Positions 13,850-25,310 of a stretch of 64,000 nucleotides of DNA are shown here, piece by piece; the first letter of the stretch is position 1, and every line of letters starts with the position of its first letter. The notes below the pieces were generated by a model. The model saw only the letters and a list, made by a program, of their open reading frames with translations. It searched no databases and had not been told where the DNA came from. The DNA is taken from positions 9,175,001 through 9,239,000 of the forward strand of contig JAMPIT010000230.1 of the NCBI GenBank assembly GCA_026261815.1, read 5' to 3'. The stretch is from Monarcha castaneiventris obscurior. Lineage: Eukaryota > Chordata > Aves > Passeriformes > Monarchidae. The translations under genes were made by a program, and so were the position numbers.

Positions 13850-14003
13850 TTTTCAATGTTCAGTGAGGGCATTGCTGAACTCTTCCAGGCTCCTTGAGCT
13901 CCCCGGGCAGCATGGCAACAAAGGGACAGAGTCTGTGTCAGGAATTGGACTTCAATGACACTTGTGGTTCCCTTCCAAGTCAGGACATTCCATGATTCTA
14001 TGA
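13850..14003 (+). mobile_element. CR1 LINE 3' end fragment
   Basis: CR1 3' UTR features are present: GGTTCCCTTCCAAGTCAGGA followed by the octamer tail CATTCCATGATTCTATGAT. The upstream part (CTGAACTCTTCCAGGCTCC) fits the CR1 3' region, so the left boundary is approximate. Confidence 0.75.
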
Positions 14004-15230
14004 TATAATCCTTGGTCTCTTGCTACACAAAACATCTGTGATTTTTCTTTGTCTTTTTCTAGCCAGGGACAGGTAGAGGTGAGGGATGGACTGAAGTCAG
14101 AGTTCCCTAACATTTAGAAAGGTCAGCAGGAGAGAAAAGGAAGGATAGAATAAGGAGAGGAAATAAGAATAATTAATGCTTAACGCAGTCCCCTTTCCAA
14201 AGACCAGGCAGCAAGGGCAGCTATGACAGCTGTAACATTTCCATTTCCTCCTGCTCTAAGTAGTGCCACTGGGGTAAGTGAAGGACAGTAGTGGTCTTGG
14301 AAACACTGCAGCATGTAAATTCAGTTAGCATGACTGCAAAAAACCCAGCAGTGAGCTACAAGGGCAACGAGTGAGATGTCACAGGCAGCCAGCACAGACA
14401 CAAAGAGGCAGCAGATTTTTGTGCATGATATTTTTGAGCTGGCATTTTCAGTCATATTTCCCTTATGAATAAAACGGTAGGATGTGCTGAGAAGCAAAAG
14501 ACTGCAACAAGGAAGCAGAAAGCAACCTGTCGACTGTGCAAGGACTGAAAAGCAAAACTGCAGACTTCTGCCATCACCTTTACCACAGTTAAACACTGCT
14601 GTTGGTCTGACATTGAAGTGAGCCTCTCCTTCTTCCCCACTCACTCTATTTCCAGCTCAATGGAAATAGTGAGTGGCTTCAAGAGAAACAAAATGATGCT
14701 TTGGGCAAGGGTGGGATATTACTGGGAGGAATGAAAAAATGCAAAGTGAATTGACCTACTGTGAATTTGCTAACTTTCTCACATACTTGTGTCCAGCACA
14801 GCTCTCAGTTCCCTTCACACACAGAGGATAAAAGTAAGCCCCCAAGACAGGGTGAGTAAATACCCCTACTGAAACTCATTTTTCTTCAATAACTATGAAG
14901 AAAGTTTGTGATGAGTATCTCAGACTTACATGTTCAAATTTTAAATGTTTGGTACTCAAGAGAGAAGAATCTGACCCCAGAAACAAAAATAATGTGGAAG
15001 CCATCCACTCCTTGCATTTTCACAGCTGAAACACAGTTCCTTTGCCTCATTCCCAATGTCACTCAGAATGAATAATAACTTATGAGAGGAATATGATAGT
15101 AAAGAAAACAAGCAGGAAAGTCATATGTCAGGCCAGCTGAACCTTATCACTGAAATAACCACAGGGTATAAGCAGCTCTGAACGAAAAAAGGAAAAAAAC
15201 AAGACAGAATTCATATGTGCACCATGTGCA
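14004..15230. other. non-coding stretch
   Basis: No gene or recognisable repeat; the sequence becomes purine-rich near the end, ahead of the AAAAG array. Confidence 0.5.
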
Positions 15231-15740
15231 CAGAAGAAAGAAAAAAGAAAAGAAAAGAAAAAGAAAAGAAAAGAAAAGAAAAGAAAAGAAAAGAAAAGAA
15301 AAGAAAAGAAAAGAAAAGAAAAGAAAAGAAAAGAAAAGAAAAGAAAAGAAAAGAAAAGAAAAGAAAAGAAAAGAAAAGAAAAGAAAAGAAAAGAAAAGAA
15401 AAGAAAAGAAAAGAAAAGAAAAGAAAAGGAAAGGAAAGGAAAGGAAAGGAAAGGAAAGGAAAGGAAAGGAAAGGAAAGGAAAGGAAAGGAAAGGAAAGGA
15501 AAGGAAAGGAAAGGAAAGGAAAGAAAAGAAAAGAAAAGAAAAGAAAAGAAAAGAAAAGAAAAGAAAAGAAAAGAAAAGAAAAGAAAAGAAAAGAAAAGAA
15601 AAGAAAAGAAAAGAAAAGAAAAGAAAAGAAAAGAAAAGAAAAGAAAAGAGACTAGGAAGAAAGGAGGAAAGAAGGAAAGGAAGAAAGGAGGAAAGAAGGA
15701 AAGGAAGGAAGAAAGGAAGAAATGAAGAAATGAAGAAAGA
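15231..15740 (+). repeat. compound polypurine microsatellite (AAAAG)n-(AAAGG)n-(AAAAG)n
   Basis: About 510 bp with virtually all purines on the plus strand. AAAAG repeats run about 15245-15425 (roughly 36 units), AAAGG about 15426-15520 (roughly 19 units), AAAAG about 15521-15648 (roughly 25 units), followed by irregular AAGG/AAAGAAGG to about 15740. Two long Lys/Arg/Glu open frames across it are repeat artefacts. The exact copy number may be affected by assembly. Confidence 0.97.
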
Positions 15741-17845
15741 AAGTCATGTGTTTTAATATAGCCATCCAGCTCTGTCTACACTGGGGGTCTTATTCTCCAC
15801 AGAATAGATTCATGTGTGATCATTTACATTTGAGCTAAGGGAAATCCTGAACAAAGACTAGAGAAAACTGGGTTCACCCACTATCTCAAAGGCACATTTG
15901 CTGCGTGCCTATGAACAAGCTGGGTGATCTTCTTTCTGTGCCTTATTTTCTCTCCCAGAAATAGTGATGTGCACTCTGATAAAAACATTATAATGATAAT
16001 AAGAAGACTAACGCTTGCCTGTTTCTGTAGTGATAGCATTCTGCACCCTGTGTATAGTTTCTGCATAACAATAAGTAAATAACCAGTTATATGGCTCTAA
16101 AGTTCATACCACACATTAGTCATTGTGAAATAATTTAATGGCCTTTGATAGCACAAAAAAAAAGGGCTCCAGTCTGCAATAAGCATATTCACAACCAGGT
16201 CTTCTCCTTGCAGCTCTTTTACCAAGAATATCATCAGATCCTTACGTAAGCACTTTGAGGAGTTCCTTTTAAAAGGTTGAGGACAGGAAGATAAATATGT
16301 GGTTGATTTACTCTTAATCTCAAGAGAGTGGTAGAAACACCTCAAACAAAAGTTTATCTGCTTTGTTTTCTTAAAGCAAAACACTCAAGGAGGTGAACAA
16401 AGGCAAAGAAGGGCAATGACACCCTAACTCTCAAGTTCCCACTGCAACAGCTGAATTCCATGAATCATCCTATCAGTCACCACAGAACAGACAATGCAGT
16501 TCCTCTCAATGCAAAAATCCAGTGTCCACACAAATCAAGCAAAGGGCAAAACCCCAAACCAAGCACAGAATCAGATGAAAAAGTAAAAAAGAATTTGGCT
16601 TTGCGATTGCATATCAGCCCCCTAAAGCTTCAAATTTAGGCAAAAACATCACTTAATAAAAAACAATAAATAACAATTAATTTAAAAAAAAATCAGGAAA
16701 CAGGCAGCAGAAGCCAAGCCAAGCTGGAAATTCCACATCTGATGCAACATCCTTCAGTGTTACAATGCCGCTCAAGACCCTAATGTGCAGATGCTCACTA
16801 GTGGAAAAACTTGTGGATTGCTTAGATCCAAATAGGGGAAATGACTGGTTTCCTCTCCCTTTCCTCCAAACTATGCAGTGCAGAGGAATGTGGCATCCTG
16901 CTTCTTGACTGAAATTCCCAGAAGCTGTGCTGTCTATAAATAAAAAGCCTGATCATTTTCCCAAGAGGACTAGGCATGCAGACATTCCCTGTGTCACAGC
17001 ATCATGTCATGTGAGGGTTAGGCTTGATTTCTTTTCTTTAGCTTTAGACCCCAGAAAGGGGAAACACAAACTCTTAAGGAAAAAAGCAAAAGCAAAAGCA
17101 AACCAAACCAACCAACCAACCAAAAACCTCCCCAAAACCACCCAAAGAAACCTAAACATTAAAAAAAACCCACCAAAAAAAAAAAAAAATGGAAAGAAAA
17201 AAAAGAAAGAAATTTTTTAAAAAAGCTAAAGCCTCATTTACATCACATTTGATCTCTCCTAAGTTTGAATATCATCCCTCTGGTGTCTTGGTTGGGACCA
17301 AGGTTCCACTAGACACAACTAAATGGGAAAAAGCATCCATTGAGCAGTTCTCAATAGTTCCCTTCTACTGCTAAAAAGGATGTTCAAAAAGGGAGAAAAA
17401 AGAATCATGGTCTCCTTAAAGACTACCAAGCAATATGCAGGAGGTGTGGGGGTTTAGAGGTGTCTAATGAGTATTTGGAGAAAACCTTAGTTATGGATTT
17501 CCTACATTGTAGGGATAGCAAGATGGGACTTTTTACTGAAGGATTGCCACTACCCAAGTTGAGCTTAGACTGCTAGTTGTCAGAGAATTAGTGTGAGTTT
17601 ACTCAGAAGGAGAGGATAAACAGGGTTGAGGACTAAAGACCCTTCTCCATGTGGAGGGTCCACTGAGAGTATATATCAAATGGGTGGAACAGCAAATTAA
17701 AAAGCAGGTTAACCTCCTTGTGACAATCAAAACTCCTTGTAATGGGGATATGTGTGATACAGTGAAGGGTTTAGGGATTTTAATGACTAGTGTCTTTGGT
17801 CTGATATAAACTTAGGTCAAATGAGATAATGACTGTGCTTACCTT
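15741..17845. other. non-coding stretch with a possible MIR remnant and an A/C-rich patch
   Basis: About 15895-16010 has SINE-like phrases (GGTGATCTTCTTTCTGTGCC) resembling MIR, weakly. About 17083-17225 is low-complexity A/C-rich sequence with CCAA repeats followed by A-runs. No gene is seen. Confidence 0.45.
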
Positions 17846-17977
17846 AGCACAGATTAGCTCAGTTGGTTGGTGCTAATAATGCCAAGGTTGTGGGTTCAGT
17901 CTCTGCATGGGCCATTTACTTAAGAGTTACACTTGATGATCCTTCTGGGTCCCTTCCAATTCAGAATATTCTGTGAT
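17846..17977 (+). mobile_element. tRNA-Ile-derived SINE with CR1-like tail (TguSINE1 type)
   Basis: The head is tRNA-Ile-like: an intact A box TAGCTCAGTTGG (17855-17866), GTGCTAATAATGCCAAGG over the anticodon region, and a diverged B box GGTTCAGTCTC (17893-17903), then GGGCCA. The tail TGATGATCCTTCTGGGTCCC and TTCCAATTCAGAATATTCTG matches the CR1 3' end, the hallmark of a CR1-mobilised SINE. It is not a functional tRNA gene: the B box and folding pairs are mutated and the tail is SINE-like. Confidence 0.85.
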
Positions 17978-20900
17978 CTTTAATTAGGTTTATGCTCCTA
18001 AACAGCTGCATTAAAACTAGTGAAGGAAATACTGTTTTCTTTCCCACTGAAACCAACAAACTGTAAACTTTTCACTCCAGTTCTGAGCATATGCACAAGT
18101 ATTATAAGAAGTAAATCTTAACAGCTTGTTGTGAAAAAGTTGCTCTGACTTTGCAGAAGCAAATGAAGGAGAGCTATCAGAGTGTTCTTTTCAGTTCTCC
18201 TCCACGTTCTTAAATATGTTGTCTTCCTTATCCACACAGAGTCTCATTCACATCCACATTTGGAAGCCTTGACTGAGTGCCCACCTTACATAACATTTAG
18301 CAGACCTGATTGGGTAACTAAAGAATTACATCAGGCATATTCTACAGTGTCATTACAGGAAATGCTGTCAAATATTAACTTGTCAAATGCCCTACAAAAC
18401 ATGGCTTCACGGATGTCTTTCAAGGACACACTGCTTCAACTTCCTCATTATCAACTTTACAAACCTTTCCAACACAACTCATTAATTCATTACAAGGTTA
18501 AATGCTCTTGTTACTTCATTAACTGAAACTACATGATTTTTCTTGTGCTTTAATAGAAGATTCAATTTAATAATTTAATGTAATTTATTTCATTCATCAT
18601 CACAGACAAAAATATTCTTATGACTACCAAATCTAAAATATTTTCAGTAAGGCTGATCAAAATTATTTTCTGTTTGTACAGTCTTTGCTTCAAAAAGCTT
18701 TACTTTAAGCAACAAATATTTTAGTATAGTCAATACAGGAATAATATTTGACCTACAACAGCCTGTGGAGGAAAATATTAGAGGCGAAAGGGGATTAGAG
18801 AGATCTGGCTCTGCTGCATTGGGCCTTGTTGCTAAATTCATCAGATGTTTTCAAGAGAGTCTACCCTTATTTGCCTGCAAGAAAATATTACAGCAAGCCT
18901 TTTTTCTTTGCCTTTGTAATATGAGATACTCTGATGATAGTGTTCACTTTATAGACAATATAAACCTGAGGATATCTGAAATCAATGAAGTTCCACATGC
19001 AGCAAACAGAACTAATATCATATGGAGTTCTTGGTTTTCTGCCCAGAGTTCTTCAGGTATGTGGCAACCCCAGGAATCAACATCAGCAATAAAATTTCAT
19101 GATGTAAAACTCATGGGAATATATCCTCTATTGCTGTAAGCTGGCAAAGCTCCATTTAAATCACTACAACAAGAGAAAATTTGACCCAAGGACTAGCAGT
19201 AATATACAATCCCTCTTCAAGGATTCCTAGAAAAAAGATTTCTATTAAAAGGGTTCCCAAAATAAAAAGCAAGGTTGCATTTCAACCTCAGAAAAAAAGT
19301 CTGAAAAAATGAAAACCTCCTCGAAGTTAATGTCGCAGGGAACATATTTGATCTCTGTGGTCAAGGTCGACTTGACCTATGCATTTATGGCCTGAGATGG
19401 GGAAATTTAAAACTGAAGCAAGGAGAATGGCAATCACAGTACATTTCTGGGGGTTGTTAGTACATTCCCCTGACAGCTTCCACCAGCTCTGTGTCTATGG
19501 GGACCTTGGAGCTGCTTAAATGCTCTTCCCACTCCTGTTCAAAGGATTGCTTTTAAAAATACTCTTTAAGCTGGCAATTTATACTGCAAAGAGGGATTCA
19601 AGGCCAAAAATGCATCCACAGAATAAGAACTTGAAGCAATAATGTTGTCTGACCCCTTGGTTGCCACCATTAGATGCTGTTGTTTAATGCACATTGAGTG
19701 TTTTATTTTTGGCTGGTTTGGTATTCAGCAAAGAACATTTGCAATGGTTATTAACCCCGTGTTCTACACTTCCACTGCAGCAAATATTTTTGGTAGATAT
19801 TATATAATAGTAATGATACGTTGTGGATGTAAATTTTTCTTGGGAGCTGACCTCTTACTCGATTAAACAAGTGGTAGGAGGTTATTTGCATGTGCTGTTT
19901 CAAGATCATCTTCCTCTTCTAATTCTGTATGAGAGATTGTTTCCTCTCCTACAGTGAAGGATATTAGGCAGCAGATAATTTAGATTCAAGGTCATCATCC
20001 TTCAAAGCAAGTAGCCTGAGCTATTGCAAGTAATCCTATGACATGCAAGGGAATTGCCTAATATGAGTAAGATTGCAAAATCAGGTCATGACTGGACTGA
20101 TGATGTTGGGAAACATGAGGTATTTCCTTCCCTTAAATGACCTTGTGGGATATTACACACCCAACCTTAACCAAGAATGCAACTGAGGAACTAGCACCAA
20201 TTTTCAAAACTAGGCTCCCACTTAATGGTACAGACTGTGGAAAATGCCACTACTTGCAGGCAGGATTAATTACACTAAATAAAGGAACTGTCTAGTTGCT
20301 GTTCATGCCAAACAACATGACATACTCACCTGTGAATTTTCCCAGCTCAGGATAACCACAGTGGTTTAAGCAACTCTTTGTTGCACTGCATGAGAATGTG
20401 AAAATGAGTCATGGAGAAAACCTACTGAGAACCTTGATTGAAAAGAAACCCAACAAAAATCACAGTACATTCCACGACTGGTGATATATTACATGCGACA
20501 CAAACTTTATTAGAGCCTTGTATAACCTGAGGGCTGTAATCTCTGTTCAGGTGAACGGCCTGAGCTATATATGTTACATGAATATGCATAAATCCTTTGA
20601 GGTCTGCACTACTCATCTTAATTAAAGCAAAACAATGTTTGTAAGTCAGTTCATCAGGTGCTGATCATGCTGTTCCAAACTGCAGAACTCCATGTCAGAG
20701 CTGTACGCTTTGTACATATGCAACAAATCCCAGGCCAGTCTGTATTCTTAATTTCTCAAACTGTATCCTTTAAATGTAATTTGTTAATCCAGCTGTGAAA
20801 CCTACTGGATCACGATTGTCTCTCTTCCTGCCCCATTGCAGTGCTCCAAGTCTGGCCAGCTCTGGTGGGATTTGTGCAGTGCCTGTTTCCAGCAAGCACA

Positions 20901-23540
20901 GCCCTGTCCTACCCCACAGAGCCTGTGTACAGCTCTCCACAGCTAGTGCTGAGCCAGTAGCAGCACAAACTTTTCTCCTGAGCTACCCAACTTTATTCCT
21001 ACAACTCGAGTGCTTCTTGGTTGTACAGTAGTGCGCAAAAAGCTCACTCTGAGATCTATCACATGGCACAACAAATAACGCAGACGGAATGTGGAGGCAG
21101 TGTTTGATGGCAGGCTTCCCAGCTCACGTCCGCCTCTCTCCCGAGCTGGAGGGAGGCTCATCCTTTGCTCCCAGAACCACATTACTTATATTTTCCTTGC
21201 AAAAGTGAAGCGGGATTATTAATAAATCTACAGAGTCTCTCAACTGGAAGAGAACTTGTATCCTAATTGCAGTGCCTCCTTACATATGGTCTGAAATGCT
21301 GAGGTGGTGAAAGGCTTACGCCTCTTTGTGTATATTTTGCAGTGCCAGGGAATTACGCTCTGCAGCCCAATTGCAGCTCAGCTGTGCACAAGCTGCCTGC
21401 GTGCAGCCTGGAGCCAGGCAGCTCAGCTTGAAAGCAGCCTTGGATCACACGGGGACTGCTACACACCTCCTGCATCACTGGCCCCAGGCTTGCATAGAGA
21501 GCAGGCCCTTGCTTTGGTGAGATCAGAACCTCTCCCTTTGCTGTTTAGAATCCAACCCAGCAATTCCCCCAGTGAACAAGTCCCATGGCTCTCCTTGACT
21601 TGTCATTGCATTAATTGGCTCCGATCCCTCTCTATTCAAAACTTCTGTCCTATTAAGACCAAGACTTGCTGTTTTCTTTCTGAAGCCTTGATTTTACAAC
21701 CTCTTTACTTGTGGCATTCCCACTGAAATTGATATGGATAAATCTGTGCTGTCTAGTTGTTTCTCAGGCTCTGCATGAAGTACAACAAAATATAGAAAAC
21801 AGATATCCACAGAGGAAATGGTCTTTTTTTTTTCTAAAAAGAGTAACCACCTATCCACACTGAACTAAATGTGAAACTTCCCCACAGGTGCAAAAACCAT
21901 GTGTCATAAATAATTGTTTAATTATGTTAAATTCCATGTATCAGGAGTGTTAGTATAATATGTATATTTTTACTGAGAGAACTGATACTGAAAATCTGAT
22001 TTTTCATTGAGGGGGGAGCAGAGTAGGATAAAAAAAGGAGAATGGAATTTCATTAAATTAGGAGTGACTTAAATCAATAGTATCTCTTTGACTACAGTTT
22101 TTTTGAATGGAAGTTTCACACTGTATTTTAGTTATATCCATTAGAGAAGTAGAAGAGAATTTTAGATCTGAATTTTTAGCATCACATCCTATTGTTTCAA
22201 GACTACAGCTCCACATTTGATGTGTTTTGAAAGAATAGCATGAAATTATCTTAAAATGAAATATGAGTGTAATTACAAAATGCTAAGCACTCTCCTAATG
22301 CACTTGTTGAATATACTATGCCAGCATAAAATATGTCACAATTGATAAAATTTAGAACATGCTTCAGTAATTTCACTTAACTCTTAAGAGCAGGATAGAA
22401 TAAAAGAGCTTCTGTGCACCTTTTTTGCTGCAGTTATAAATGTTTCATTGTTACTTTGGGAGACTAGATTGATCTGGAGTATTTTAATTCTCTTTGCATC
22501 AGCAATACCAGAGCAGATAGGGAATTTAGGCAAGTTAAAAATAAAGGGTAATATTCTCAGATAGCGTAAATCAGCACTGAGATCAATACAATTATGTCAC
22601 TTTACACTGGATTAAAATCTAAGGACATGGGTGCTAAATTACAGCACCTCCCTGCCCAATTAGCTGCTCTGCCTGCAGACAGACAAGATCACCATTGCTT
22701 TGGCTCTGTGAGAAACCATTTGACTCCCCTTGGAACATTTTTGTTTTGCTCGCTAACTTGAGAATAAAAGCAATGAAATTATTTCACTATAGCGCTTCAT
22801 GGAGAAAAAAAATTAATCTAAAATTTCCTTTGATACATGAGGGTATTAGAACAGCAAAAAGGCAAGCAGCTGAGCTGGAGGTGAAATGTTGGAGTGTTGT
22901 GGCGAGAGGCTGGTGATGAAGAGGGGCACAGCCAGGGCCCTCCTGCCAGGCACCTGCAGGAGCCTGCGCTGGAAGGGGAGCTCCAATGCTCCCCTCTGCC
23001 ATACAATCTCTGCTGTGTCCACAGCACACAGTTTGCAAACTCACAACAGGGCTTGAAATGAAGTTTAATGAGACACATTATCCTAATTAAGGACATCCTT
23101 TCTGCACTTGTTAGAGATGGTGGTGCCATGTCCTCAAACCAGTATCCAAATATGAGTGTATGGAGGAGCAGGAGAAAAACCCACATTTATAAAATGAACC
23201 TGAGTAAAGCAACATCTAGATTGGATTACCAATTATTTAATTTGTTTTCTCCAATATTTTCAAGCAAAATGTATTTGCAAACAATACATTTAACAATGCA
23301 ATAAATCAAACTATATATGTTCCTTACTACAACTATCAAAAGTCTTCAAGACACGCAATTTTGTCTTTGATCACACACAGACGAAAAATCGCACTGATCA
23401 TCCATTGTTCAGTCAGATAACAACAGGACATCACTAGAGTCCATCTGTAGACTTTTTAATTTTTATATATGCAAGTGGCATCAAATGTCACCAGTATCTT
23501 GCACATCAGGAAAACTGCAGAACTGTAGAAAAGTTCATAC
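17978..23540. other. non-coding stretch, part possibly conserved
   Basis: AT-rich, gene-free as far as I can see. Short open frames (e.g. 18182-18526) show no family resemblance. A CpG-containing patch lies at about 21070-21150. An imperfect palindromic block at 22548-22625 resembles an old amniote repeat. Confidence 0.45.
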
Positions 23541-23760
23541 TAGACTAGACTTCTAGAACTCATCTAGTCCAGGGCATTTTCCAGTTGAGTTTTGAAAGTC
23601 TACGGGTGGAGATTTAATGATTTCCTGGCAGCCAGTTCCAGTGCTTAACCAGTCACACTTTTTCCCCTATATATTAATGAGAAATTGCATTCTCCTTCCA
23701 CATTCAGAGGCTCTCAGAAGTGGAATCTAAAGCCAAAGATCTCTGCTCCAACCTTTGAAA
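23541..23760 (-). mobile_element. ancient CR1-like LINE fragment (antisense)
   Basis: Phrases CATCTAGTCCAGGGCATTTT, GTTGAGTTTTGAAAGTCTAC, CAGCCAGTTCCAGTGCTTAA and CCCTATATATTAATGAGAAA match the complement of the CR1 3' region with heavy divergence. Traces may continue to about 24000. Confidence 0.5.
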
Positions 23761-24657
23761 CACAATATTGGCCATGAAATTTCACCCATTTATTCCAGTA
23801 TTAGTGTCAAAATTCCATTTCCTAGAATCATGTCTTTCAAAAAGAGATCCAGTCTTTATCTGCAGACATCAAAGTCCCCCCTGGTTTCCTTGGCAAATTG
23901 CTGCAACAGCTAATCTTCCTCTTTCTTAAAACTGCATGTCTTCTCATTTGAATTTGTCTGATTCCCTCTTCTAACTACTGGTCTCTTTCATTTCCCCCCC
24001 TTCTAAATTAAAAGGCTCTTCAGTTTTCAGTATTTGCCCATGCCCTGTGATCATATGACTTAGAGGCACATTCTGCTATACAGGAGTGGCTACAACTGCC
24101 TTTTAACAGTACAAATATAAAAGGCTGAGGAAAATGAGCTCTGGAAAACAAGTGGTTATTTTTTTACTTCTGTCTTGTTCACCTGCAATGTGTGAGAGAA
24201 ATTATTTGGGGTTTTTTAGGTGCTGTAAACAAGCTTCCTTTCAGGGTGTTTTTTGTTCAATTAAACAGACTATCATCATGGTACCTCTCCGGGTGTGGCA
24301 CCTATCTTTTTTTTATTATTCTTTTTTTCTTTTAGCACATTATTCCATTATTCTGCATTCTTATAGTTGCTTGGAAACTGATTTCCACAGTATAGTCCCT
24401 CATTGTAAATATAAGGCCTACCGTCTTTATTCCTAGAAAGAAGTTGTTTCATTTGGTATTTTAAAATGCATGCGTGTGAAAGGGAACTTCTCCCTTCATC
24501 AATTAGTTATTATTTGCTTTTCTTTCCAATGTTGCTCCACTAATTTATTTCTCAGTAATGGCTTTATATTTACTCCCTGATTATGAACGGAAATGTTAAG
24601 CACTACTGGACAACATATGGGCACTTATAAAACACGATTAAAGCATTCAATTATCAT
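23761..24657. other. non-coding stretch
   Basis: AT-rich; no gene or confident repeat. Confidence 0.5.
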
Positions 24658-25310
24658 TGTGAAGGTCTGGGCAGTAAGGAGTTAATGTGTGGCTGTGCCT
24701 CAGACAACAATGGGGACACAAGTGGGCAAGTTAGAACAGGATGTGGCTGGAACAGGGGCTGTATGGAGGTAGGGCAGCACCTTTCTGGGGCTGACCTTCC
24801 TGTTCTGATCCACAACACAGAACAGCACAGGCCCAGGAATGGGGCCAGGGAGCAGGCAAGACCAGTAGAGGGGCACCGAAAGACCCTCAAAGCCCCTCAA
24901 ACCGTTTCCAGAAAGGTCCAGAAGAACAGACTGCACATGCTCACTCATTTGCATGAAGAACAAGAAACCTAATCCCAGGGTGGGGAAAATTTACCTGCGC
25001 AAAGGAACCCCCACAAAGTGCAGGTGGTGCCTTCTGGTGCCATCTGGATCGATGCTGGACCCAGGACTGGTGGTGTCCTTTCCTCTCCTATCTGATCTCA
25101 CTTCAACTTCTTCTTCCTTCTCTTCTTTTTTCTTTTATTACTAGAAAATAGAGGCAAATATATACCAATTTCCATGCTGAGTGTGTAGTTCGCTAATAAA
25201 ATTTTGTGATAATTTTTTTTCTGGATCTTTCTGTCTTTTGCCATTCTTTTTAGACCATGGGCATCTATGAATCTTGGGTTCTCCCTTCTGTGTAGGAGTG
25301 GGATGCTACA
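24658..25310 (+). mobile_element. probable ERV solo LTR
   Basis: About 650 bp with TG...CA-type ends (TGTGAAGGTCTGG ... GGGATGCTACA), a GC-richer 5' part, a pyrimidine-rich stretch, and an R/U5-like end: TGTGTAGTTCGCTAATAAA with the poly(A) hexamer at 25195-25200, then a T-rich run. It lies as an isolated block in AT-rich DNA, with no internal viral sequence. I did not find a clean target-site duplication, so the boundaries are provisional. Confidence 0.45.

Noticed and set aside
15215..15756. Lys/Arg/Glu-rich frames of 146 and 179 codons
   Set aside because: They are translations of the AAAAG/AAAGG microsatellite and have no gene context.
17850..17915. A tRNA-Ile gene
   Set aside because: The B box and stem pairs are mutated, and the CR1-like tail right after the tRNA part shows it is a SINE.
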